Shown: positions 7,654 to 13,226 of the stretch, piece after piece
Layout: each line of letters begins with the position of its first letter
Numbering within the stretch: position 1 is the stretch's first letter
Assembly: GCA_029934735.1 (NCBI GenBank)
Contig: JAOZLR010000040.1
Coordinates: forward strand, 1 to 13,226
Direction of reading: 5' to 3'
Origin: Bacteroidales bacterium
GTDB taxonomy: Bacteria; Bacteroidota; Bacteroidia; Bacteroidales; JAADJA01
DNA: 13,226 bases
Position numbers and translations under genes: made by a program
Notes under the pieces: model-generated
Databases searched by the model: none
Seen by the model: only the letters and a program-made list of their open reading frames with translations
Told to the model about the DNA's origin: nothing

Positions 7654-8997
7654 CTAACGTCCACCTACTCCACGCATATTAGCCATTGCCTTCATAAGAT
7701 TTTTTCCTTTTCCACCCGAGATGGCTTTCATCATTTTTTGAGTCTCGGAGAATTGTTTTATCAACTGATTTACCTCCTGAATATTTGTTCCGCTTCCCAT
7801 TGCAATTCTTTTCCTGCGGCTTCCATTCAATACTTTCGGATTTTCACGCTCTTCCATAGTCATCGAATAGATAATCGCTTCAATTCCTTTAAAAGCATCA
7901 TCATCAATATCCATATTTTTTAAGGCTTTACCCATTCCTGGAATCATCCCCATCAGATCTTTCACATTACCCATTTTCTTGATCTGCTTAATCTGGTTCA
8001 GGAAGTCATTGAAATTGAACTGATTCTTTGCAATTTTCTTTTGAAGCTTTCTCGCTTCCTCAGCATCAAACTGCTCCTGGGCTTTCTCGACCAAAGAGAC
8101 AATGTCGCCCATTCCGAGAATTCTGTCGGCCATTCTGCTCGGATGAAAGACATCAATTGCATCCATCTTCTCGCCAATACCCACAAATTTGATGGGCTTA
8201 TCAACGACAGACTTAATAGTAAGTGCAGCACCACCCCGTGTATCGCCATCTAACTTTGTAAGGACAACGCCTTCAAAATCAAGCCTATCATTAAATGACT
8301 TTGCTGTATTAACAGCATCCTGACCAGTCATCGAGTCAACCACAAACAAAGTCTCCTGCGGATTCACAGCCTTCTTAATAGCAGTGATCTCGTTCATCAT
8401 TTCCTCATCAACAGCCAAACGGCCTGCTGTGTCAATGATCACCACATTATGGCCATATTCTTTGGCATATTTGATAGCATTTCCAGCAATCTTTACAGGG
8501 TTCTTATTCTCTTCCTCAGTATAAACCTTCACTTCAACCTGCTCACCAAGCACCTTCAACTGATCTATCGCAGCAGGGCGATAAACGTCTCCAGCAACCA
8601 GTAACGGATTGCGTCCTTTTTTTGATTTCAGAAAATTTGCAAGCTTTGCCGAAAAGGTTGTTTTTCCAGAACCTTGTAATCCGGCAATCAGAATTATGGC
8701 AGGACTTCCTTTTATATCAAGCTCTGCCGTTTCGGAACCCATAAGTGTAGCAAGCTCATCGTGAACAATCTTCACCATTAGCTGCCCTGGAGAGACAGAA
8801 GATAGTATCTTCTCTCCAAGAGCTTTCTCCTTTACAACACTCGTAAAATCCTTTGCTATTTTATAACTGACATCCGCATCAAGAAGAGCTTTCCTGACTT
8901 CCTTAAGAGTTTCGGCAACATTTATTTCGGTAATATGGCCGTGTCCCTTTAAAATCTTAAACGACCGTTCCAGTTTATCCGATAATCCTTCAAACAT
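7654..8997 (-). CDS. ffh: Signal recognition particle GTPase Ffh
   Basis: SRP54 homologue that binds 4.5S RNA and signal sequences of nascent membrane proteins and docks with FtsY at the inner membrane. At 447 aa it is full length. It has an N domain (1-95, with ALLDADVSYKIAKDF), then a G domain with G1 GLQGSGKTT (106-114), GDVYRPAAIDQLK (136-148), DTAGRL (189-194) and TKLDGDTRGG (247-256). FVGIGEKMDAIDVFHPSRMA leads into the methionine-rich M domain (about 295-447) with DLMGMIPGMGK and the RNA-binding GSRRKRIAMGSGT. It starts at ATG 8997 (MFEGLSDKLERSFK), as in relatives. Upstream are three matches to the Bacteroidota -7 box. The stop is TAG, showing that TAG is a normal stop here. Confidence 0.98.
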   Translation of the reverse strand: MFEGLSDKLERSFKILKGHGHITEINVAETLKEVRKALLDADVSYKIAKDFTSVVKEKALGEKILSSVSPGQLMVKIVHDELATLMGSETAELDIKGSPAIILIAGLQGSGKTTFSAKLANFLKSKKGRNPLLVAGDVYRPAAIDQLKVLGEQVEVKVYTEEENKNPVKIAGNAIKYAKEYGHNVVIIDTAGRLAVDEEMMNEITAIKKAVNPQETLFVVDSMTGQDAVNTAKSFNDRLDFEGVVLTKLDGDTRGGAALTIKSVVDKPIKFVGIGEKMDAIDVFHPSRMADRILGMGDIVSLVEKAQEQFDAEEARKLQKKIAKNQFNFNDFLNQIKQIKKMGNVKDLMGMIPGMGKALKNMDIDDDAFKGIEAIIYSMTMEERENPKVLNGSRRKRIAMGSGTNIQEVNQLIKQFSETQKMMKAISGGKGKNLMKAMANMRGVGGR

Positions 8998-9015
8998 ATT
9001 ACATTATTTATATTA

Positions 9016-9057
9016 CAAAATTAGAAAGTGCAAAATTAGTAAATATGTTCAAAGTTA
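9016..9057 (-). promoter_or_regulatory. Candidate promoter cluster upstream of ffh
   Basis: Read on the - strand, three matches to the Bacteroidota -7 consensus TAnnTTTG lie 19-60 nt before the ffh start: TAACTTTG (9057-9050), TAATTTTG (9038-9031) and TAATTTTG (9023-9016). The last two belong to a 9-nt direct repeat, CAAAATTAG on the + strand (9016-9024 and 9031-9039). TTTG elements suitable as -33 boxes occur upstream (for example 9085-9082), but the spacers (24-26 nt) are longer than the usual 19-21, so I cannot choose the active box. Confidence 0.35.
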
Positions 9058-9131
9058 TGACCTCCAAATTTATACTTTTTACAAAGACAAAAAAAAGAAA
9101 TAAACTCTGGCAATATAAAACCATAAACAAG

Positions 9132-9236
9132 TTACTCTTGTTTAGCTTTCTTTAGTCTCTTTTCAGCTTTTTTTTCTTTTGCAGTTTTAGCAGGTTCTTT
9201 TTTTACGTTTTTCTTTGAATCTTTACCTTTAGCCAT
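9132..9236 (-). CDS. Small lysine-rich basic protein (34 aa)
   Basis: Short frame from ATG 9236 to TAA 9132-9134. It begins MAKGKDSKKNVKKEPAKTAK and goes on with a Lys/Ala/Glu-rich helix ending KKAKQE. Fourteen of 34 residues are Lys; there is no Cys, Trp or aromatic residue, signal peptide or membrane segment. Very short basic proteins starting MAKGK and containing KKEPAKT look familiar to me from Bacteroidota genomes, but their function is not known; nucleic-acid or ribosome binding is only a guess from charge. It is an isolated gene, 134 nt upstream of ffh on the same strand. A -7-like box, TATTTTTG, lies at 9308-9301 on the - strand, about 65 nt before the start, with a poor -33 element. 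The low-complexity sequence limits certainty, though the ATG, stop and amino-acid usage look genuine. Confidence 0.6.
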   Translation of the reverse strand: MAKGKDSKKNVKKEPAKTAKEKKAEKRLKKAKQE

Positions 9237-9389
9237 AACAATATATTTTAAAAGTTAATTTTATTTTCCCCAATCTGGATACTTGCTTTTTAATTTTGAA
9301 CAAAAATAAGCATTTTTTTTGTAATCAGAAAACAGCATACCGGGTTCAGGCTAAATTTTCTCTTCAATAATAATATACTCATATTGGTA

Positions 9390-10493
9390 TTACCTATTTT
9401 TCAATACCCATAATTCTACCATTTCAGAACTACGCCAGCTTTGATTTCTTCGTGTATTTTTAGAAGCCTGGCTTACTTTCCTTTGCAAGAGTAATTCCTT
9501 TTTAAATCGCCCTCCATCTGACAACTCAGCTTCGATAGGATGACTCTCTCTTACTTTTGTTATTTGCGCCAGATTTGAAAACAAAAGAACCACTCTACCT
9601 TCGGCTTTAAGGTGTTTTTTTGCTTCAGCGAAAAAGTGTGGAAACAGGTTGTCATCGTAATATATGGCTTTATCAAGTCCCTCTATATTATTAGAAGCAG
9701 GAAGCCATGGCGGATTAAAGACAATTAATTCCGTTTTTAGATTGCAGTTGGCAAACAAATCGCCATATATCAGATCTATTTTTGAATGTAGCTTATTTCT
9801 ATTCAGATCTTCGTTCAACCCAATAATTGAATTCGGATTAGAATCTGTCCCACAAACTTTTCCGAAACCTTGTTTCAACATCTGATAAGAGAGAACTCCG
9901 CTGCCAATCCCAATATCAATAGCTGATTTCTTTTCTCCCTTATATTGTTTCAGCCAGTTATCAAAAAGTTTCAAATGATCAAATCGGGTTGGGAAATAAG
10001 TACCAAAAAATGGATGTATTTTCCTATCTAAAACCTTAATATAAATACCTTTCTCGTACCATTGCCACGAACTGTTTAAACCCTGAACCTGGGGAAAGGG
10101 TAATAGAAACTCATCCAATCCGGGGTATAATATTTTAAGCCAGCCAATTTCCGGTGCTTTTCTTACCACTAATTTATTGTTGCGCACTACTAATAACAAC
10201 CGATGCGAAAGTTTGCGATATACTGAACGAAAATCACGCTGTCCCTGAAATGATTGATCGGAATATTTGCTTTTTACATATCTCTTTAGTTCTCTCAATA
10301 CAGCAAGGCCGCTGCTATAAAAATCTACTACTAATACATAGTATCCGTCAACAAGTGCATCAATAGCAATTTGTGGATCCATCCGGCGCTTATATGGAAC
10401 TACATCAATATTCTCAATAACAGGCTCCGGACGATCGACCTCTATTTCCCGGCCCGAAATTTCAAATACTAACCCTGATTCGTTCTTAAGCAT
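9390..10493 (-). CDS. Class I SAM-dependent methyltransferase (NPPW motif)
   Basis: A 367-aa cytoplasmic protein. The first ~185 residues form an uncharacterised N-terminal region (YKRRMDPQIAIDALVDGYYV and, later, HPFFGTYFPTRFDHLKLFDN). A Rossmann methyltransferase domain follows: SAM-binding motif I AIDIGIGSGV (191-200), acidic motif II with D217 (CGTDSNPNSI), GDLF (244-247), and catalytic-type NPPW (260-263, VFNPPWLP). The NPP[YFW] motif points to methylation of a planar amide or amine nitrogen, as in PrmC/HemK, RlmG/RsmC-type rRNA enzymes and N6-adenine methyltransferases; substrate unknown. ATG 10493 directly follows AGGAG with no spacer, so that Shine-Dalgarno is badly placed, but no other early start exists before M38. 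It lies downstream of rlmF on the same strand, separated by 150 nt and an inverted repeat. Confidence 0.85.
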   Translation of the reverse strand: MLKNESGLVFEISGREIEVDRPEPVIENIDVVPYKRRMDPQIAIDALVDGYYVLVVDFYSSGLAVLRELKRYVKSKYSDQSFQGQRDFRSVYRKLSHRLLLVVRNNKLVVRKAPEIGWLKILYPGLDEFLLPFPQVQGLNSSWQWYEKGIYIKVLDRKIHPFFGTYFPTRFDHLKLFDNWLKQYKGEKKSAIDIGIGSGVLSYQMLKQGFGKVCGTDSNPNSIIGLNEDLNRNKLHSKIDLIYGDLFANCNLKTELIVFNPPWLPASNNIEGLDKAIYYDDNLFPHFFAEAKKHLKAEGRVVLLFSNLAQITKVRESHPIEAELSDGGRFKKELLLQRKVSQASKNTRRNQSWRSSEMVELWVLKNR

Positions 10494-10544
10494 CTCCTGA
10501 AATTCTATTTTTGTTACTACTCAGTAGCTTTACCGATCATAAAA

Positions 10545-10601
10545 GCCACAGATTCACAGATTTATTAATCATCAACTAAAATTAATCTGTGAATCTGTGG
10601 C
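10545..10601. repeat. REPIN-like inverted repeat, CACAGATT family
   Basis: Perfect 18-nt inverted repeat: GCCACAGATTCACAGATT (10545-10562) and AATCTGTGAATCTGTGGC (10584-10601), separated by 21 nt. Each arm is GC plus two tandem copies of CACAGATT. It lies in the gap between rlmF (ending 10644) and the NPPW methyltransferase (starting 10493). On the - strand the hairpin is followed by GGCTTTTATGATC, so it might also terminate rlmF transcripts, though the T-run is short. Similar 'ATCTGTGAATCTGTGG' sequences look familiar as dispersed intergenic repeats of environmental Bacteroidota; that is recollection, not a search. Confidence 0.85.
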
Positions 10602-10643
10602 ATATGTTTAAATTTCAATATTTTATACATATTGAGCAGTTAC

Positions 10644-11681
10644 CTATTTTTTATTATTCCACCTTTTCTTCATCCACTCTTCCTGTTGTTCGCTACTGAG
10701 AAAAGTCCATGCAACAATACGACTTATTTTATTCCCCTGCCCCATTGGAATGGTTTTTACTTCAGCAGCTTCAACTCTTTTTAGTGTTTTATAAACACTT
10801 TTGAGAATATATTTTTTTGAAATCAAAGTAGAAAACCAAAAACAGGAAGTGGAGAACTGCTTACTTTGGAGAATCATATCTCGCACAAATCTCTTTTCAC
10901 CTCCTTCGCACCACAATTCACTATTTTGACCTCCAAAGTTCAAGGTTGGTTTGGTAACTTTTTTATGACCTATGTTACTTAATTTACGAAGTGTTCCGGA
11001 TTGGGCTTCTGCTAAAGAAGAATGAAAAGGAGGATTACAAACAGCCAAATCGATGAGCTCTTCCTTTTTAAGAATCCCACAAAAAAAGTCTTTTGGATTA
11101 TCCTGCAATCTAAGTTCAATCTTTCCTTTTAAAGAGGAATTCGATTTAATTATTCTATCTGCAGATTTAATGGCAACCGGATCAATATCAGAACCTATAA
11201 ATAACCAACCATATTCTCTGTTTCCAATGATTGGATAAACGCAATTTGCACCAACACCAATGTCGAGGCATTTAATCATATTACCTGTTGGGATTTCTCC
11301 ATTATTATTGTCACGCAACACATCTGCCATATAATGGATATAGTCTGCTCTGCCCGGAATGGGTGGACATAAATAATTCTGAGGGATATCCCAATTATCA
11401 ATATCATAAGAGTTTTTCAACAGGGCTTTATTAAGCATCTTCACAGCATCCGGGTTAGAAAAATCAATTGATTCATCGTTGTAAGTATTCAACTTTACAA
11501 ATTGAGCTAACTCCGGACAACAATCAATAAGCTGCTTAAAATCATAGCGCTCACGATGCTTATTTCGTGGATGTAATCTTGATTTTGTGTTCTGCGCACC
11601 GCTTGATTTACCACGTGCTGCCTTTTGATTTAGCTGAGCATTAGTAGCTCCTCTGTTTTCTTTCTTTTTATCGTCTAACAT
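10644..11681 (-). CDS. rlmF: 23S rRNA (adenine(1618)-N(6))-methyltransferase
   Basis: RlmF (YbiN) methylates N6 of A1618 in 23S rRNA using SAM. Family motifs are plain: RLHPRNKHRERYDF (35-48), the long conserved NWDIPQNYLCPPIPGRADYI (96-115), SAM motif I CLDIGVGANC (138-147), GSDIDPVA, the catalytic CNPPFHSSLAEA (215-226), and downstream LNFGGQNSELWCEGGE. The chosen start is ATG 11681 (MLDDKKKENRGATN), giving 345 aa; the frame opens with TTG 11711, but that adds only ten unlike residues. The basic N-terminal tail (AARGKSSGAQNTKSR) fits RNA binding. A -7-like box TATATTTG sits at 11695-11688 on the - strand, only about 7 nt before this ATG, so a (near-)leaderless mRNA is possible. The stop is TAG. 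Confidence 0.95.
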   Translation of the reverse strand: MLDDKKKENRGATNAQLNQKAARGKSSGAQNTKSRLHPRNKHRERYDFKQLIDCCPELAQFVKLNTYNDESIDFSNPDAVKMLNKALLKNSYDIDNWDIPQNYLCPPIPGRADYIHYMADVLRDNNNGEIPTGNMIKCLDIGVGANCVYPIIGNREYGWLFIGSDIDPVAIKSADRIIKSNSSLKGKIELRLQDNPKDFFCGILKKEELIDLAVCNPPFHSSLAEAQSGTLRKLSNIGHKKVTKPTLNFGGQNSELWCEGGEKRFVRDMILQSKQFSTSCFWFSTLISKKYILKSVYKTLKRVEAAEVKTIPMGQGNKISRIVAWTFLSSEQQEEWMKKRWNNKK

Positions 11682-11711
11682 ATTATGCAAATATAGGTCA
11701 CTTATCAACAA

Positions 11712-11879
11712 TAATGAGCTCCGGGCATAATTATTTTGAACTTCAGCAAATTAATAAGTGAATTTGACCTTGAAATCATATCTGATTTAAGATTTTTCTT
11801 TTTCGGAGATTTATTAATCACCGGGATGTTGCATTTTCTGAAATTATCACCTTCATTTTAAACTTTAACTATTGATATT
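11712..11879. other. Divergent intergenic region between rlmF and the broken small ORF
   Basis: AT-rich stretch between divergently read genes. I found no reading frame of note and no full TTTG-N19-TAnnTTTG promoter on either strand, apart from the -7-like box next to the rlmF start. It presumably holds the promoter of the + strand small ORF beginning at 11880. Confidence 0.4.
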
Positions 11880-12161
11880 ATGTTTTTAGCGTTGTCAACA
11901 AAGTCTGAGCTGATTGCCAACCGTGAAAAATTCATCCGCTCAAAAGAGAAGCTTCAGAAGTTCCTAAAGGATCAAGGTGTTGGTTTTGATGAAAGCCTTT
12001 AGAGCGAAACTTTAAAGTTTGTTATCTTATCAAATGTTCGCAATCATAATGAAGATTATACTTCTATTGCAAATAATCTGATTGTTCGTGAATTTGTTGA
12101 ATTTGCTATCAGGAATATTAATCATAAAATCCTTGAGATTGAAAAAGATATCCTTGGATAA
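11880..12161 (+). pseudogene. Small ORF interrupted by in-frame TAG (93 codons)
   Basis: From ATG 11880 the frame reads 40 residues (start MFLALSTKSELIANREKFIR, end KFLKDQGVGFDESL), meets TAG at 12000-12002, then continues in the same frame for 52 codons (SETLKFVILSNVRNHNEDYT, later LIVREFVEFAIRNINHKILE and IEKDILG) to TAA at 12159-12161. Both halves are helical, charged and protein-like, and an intrinsic terminator follows 5 nt after the final stop. The simplest reading is a nonsense mutation in a 93-aa gene. An in-frame TAA at 11859-11861 fixes the start region. The second half has no early ATG. Real genes nearby end in TAG (ffh, queE, rlmF), so readthrough by a changed code is unlikely; a functional 40-aa product remains possible. 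I do not recognise the family. Confidence 0.6.
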
Positions 12162-12166
12162 TAAAT

Positions 12167-12204
12167 AAGCCCGACAGTCGATTGGCTGATCGGGGCTTTT
12201 TTTT
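12167..12204 (+). terminator. Intrinsic terminator
   Basis: AAGCCCGACAG (12167-12177) pairs with CTGATCGGGGCTT (12186-12198) with two single-base bulges, and the stem is followed by a run of eight T (12197-12204). It lies 5 nt after the final stop of the broken small ORF, so it terminates + strand transcription. On the - strand the hairpin is followed by TTATTTATT, a weaker U-tract, so it may also serve the convergent AbiTii-like gene, which ends at 12218. Confidence 0.85.
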
Positions 12205-12217
12205 GTACTCTGATTCA

Positions 12218-13132
12218 TTAATCCCAGCCATAGTATCTTTTTAGTCCTTCGTTAATAAGCGTAACTACAGATTGCACCCCCATTTTTAATGAACCCTCGA
12301 TAGCCTTTGATGTCATTTTTCCTATCCAGTTCTTAACTTGATCTCCTAATCTTTGTTTTTGAACAGTACCATCTTTGATTATTGCATTAGTCAGTTCATT
12401 AATATCTGATCCCTGAAATTTGTTTTCTTCCAAGAATTTTGTCAAAGACTTAATATCACCTTTTTTAATGTTGATCTCCACATTTTGATGAATGTTATGA
12501 CCACTTGCAACTACTGCATTATTTCCCTTAATTGTAATGTTATATATATTCCTAATTTGTTCTGGCTTTATTTGTATTTCCTTATTACTCTTTGAGTTGA
12601 GAACACCGGTTTCGTCTAATTTAATTAAAAAATCAAGTAATTTGTTTTTTATTGTATCAATTATCCCTTCAACTATAGAGAGACTAAGAGGTTGCCATGC
12701 ATCAGCAAGTTCTAATCCCCCATCCATTCTCAGGTGTGGCCTTGCTAATATTACAGCTTCAGCTGGCCATTTCTTTACCAGTTTTTCATCATTAGGAGTC
12801 TTAACTAATTCTTCAAGCTCCTTAGTGCCTTGAAAAAAAGCCATCGACTTTGCATATTTTTTTATACTTTCAGGTAAATCAAAAATTGGCAGAGGAACAT
12901 TGTTAGCACTTGTGCCGTAAGGACCTTGAAACAATCCAAAATTCATTGCACCGAATATTCTATAATCAGGTAATTCACCCACATTTGAATATCCGTAAGA
13001 TTCATTGTTAATCCAATTTTCCAATTCTTTTGATTTAATTTGGGCTGCTAACAATTTAGCTTTCCTCATAATGTTTGAAAGGGATTTGTTTTCATCCACC
13101 AAATCATTCTTAATTTCTTCTATCAAATTCAA
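12218..13132 (-). CDS. AbiTii-domain protein (probable phage-defence type)
   Basis: A 304-aa protein. The N-terminal part matches the AbiTii pattern: LIEEIKNDLVDENKSLSNIM (3-22), then RKAKLLAAQIKSKELENWIN (23-42), NESYGYSNVGELPDYR (43-58). A middle region (about 80-180) has LPESIKKYAKS and WPAEAVILAR. A beta segment NITIKGNNAVVASGHNIHQN (198-217) follows, then KGDIKSLTKFLEENKFQGSD (224-243). The C-terminal stretch 263-301 (from GDQVKNWIGKMTSKAIEGSL) is amphipathic to hydrophobic with Gly spacing, ending in RYYGWD. AbiTii is classed with abortive-infection domains by name and context; its mechanism is not established. The start is TTG 13132: an in-frame TAA lies upstream, there is no ATG before residue 22, and the family begins with this LIEEI segment. 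One nt separates it from the preceding frame's stop. It converges on the terminator at 12167-12204. Confidence 0.75.
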   Translation of the reverse strand: MNLIEEIKNDLVDENKSLSNIMRKAKLLAAQIKSKELENWINNESYGYSNVGELPDYRIFGAMNFGLFQGPYGTSANNVPLPIFDLPESIKKYAKSMAFFQGTKELEELVKTPNDEKLVKKWPAEAVILARPHLRMDGGLELADAWQPLSLSIVEGIIDTIKNKLLDFLIKLDETGVLNSKSNKEIQIKPEQIRNIYNITIKGNNAVVASGHNIHQNVEINIKKGDIKSLTKFLEENKFQGSDINELTNAIIKDGTVQKQRLGDQVKNWIGKMTSKAIEGSLKMGVQSVVTLINEGLKRYYGWD

Positions 13133-13133
13133 T

Positions 13134-13226
13134 TTATAAGATTTTAATTAAACAATGCCTGTCCAAGTCAACTGACTCTTCGAGGTTTTTAATTATGGCA
13201 TCTAAATTACTACTTTTTCTTAACAT
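13134..13226 (-). CDS. 3' end of an upstream gene, truncated by the window edge
   Basis: On the - strand a frame is open from the window edge to TAA at 13134-13136. It encodes about 30 residues (MLRKSSNLDAIIKNLEESVD, then LDRHCLIKIL). The ATG at the very edge may be the start or an internal Met. The stop lies one nt before the TTG of the AbiTii-like gene (TAAATTG), suggesting translational coupling. It is too short to assign. Confidence 0.4.
   Translation of the reverse strand: MLRKSSNLDAIIKNLEESVDLDRHCLIKIL

Noticed and set aside
7738..8253. Open frames on the + strand and in alternate - strand frames inside ffh
   Set aside because: They are shadows of the conserved ffh coding sequence and show no protein family features.
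11682..11711. Upstream TTG start for rlmF
   Set aside because: It adds ten residues of hydrophobic, unlike composition, while ATG 11681 gives the usual charged N-terminal tail.
12000..12002. TAG read as an amino acid (recoding or pyrrolysine)
   Set aside because: Conserved genes in the same window (ffh, queE, rlmF, porE-like) end naturally in TAG, and no recoding element is visible.
12030..12218. 62-codon - strand reading frame opposite the broken small ORF
   Set aside because: It runs antisense through the + strand terminator hairpin and the small ORF, has no family resemblance, and its composition looks like a mirror of the + strand frame.

Overview
The window is AT-rich and looks like a chromosomal segment of a member of the Bacteroidota, probably of the Bacteroidales/Marinilabiliales type. 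Four observations support this: a PorE-like TPR / beta-propeller / CRD / OmpA envelope protein, a Bacteroidota-style fused Wzc tyrosine kinase, matches to the Bacteroidota -7 promoter box (TAnnTTTG), and start sites mostly lacking Shine-Dalgarno sequences. No order can be fixed from sequence alone.

Layout. (1) Bases 3-2886, + strand: the 3' part of a polysaccharide co-polymerase/tyrosine kinase (wzc-like), a 55-codon charged helical ORF starting with GTG, and a DUF302 protein, separated by gaps of about 15-20 nt. (2) Bases 2971-8997, - strand: ffh, folD, a secreted beta-propeller protein of unknown function, queE (TTG start overlapping the previous stop), then a PorE-like protein. An 18-bp perfect inverted repeat whose arms are themselves palindromic lies between queE and the porE-like gene. 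(3) Bases 9132-11681, - strand: a 34-aa lysine-rich small protein, a class I methyltransferase with an NPPW motif, and rlmF (23S rRNA m6A1618 methyltransferase). A second 18-bp perfect inverted repeat, unrelated in sequence but nearly identical in geometry, lies between the two methyltransferases. (4) Bases 11880-12204, + strand: a 93-codon small ORF interrupted by an in-frame TAG at codon 41 and followed by an intrinsic terminator. (5) Bases 12218-13226, - strand: a TTG-initiated AbiTii-like protein, apparently coupled to the 3' end of another gene that runs off the window.

Most of the window is conserved housekeeping (SRP targeting, one-carbon folate metabolism, deazaguanine synthesis, rRNA methylation) plus envelope functions. 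The accessory-looking part is the right-hand end, where a decayed small gene adjoins a likely phage-defence-type (AbiTii) gene. I see no clear undescribed multi-gene system. The best leads are the two REPIN-like repeats, the unannotated small proteins, the broken small gene, and the AbiTii gene with its truncated upstream partner.
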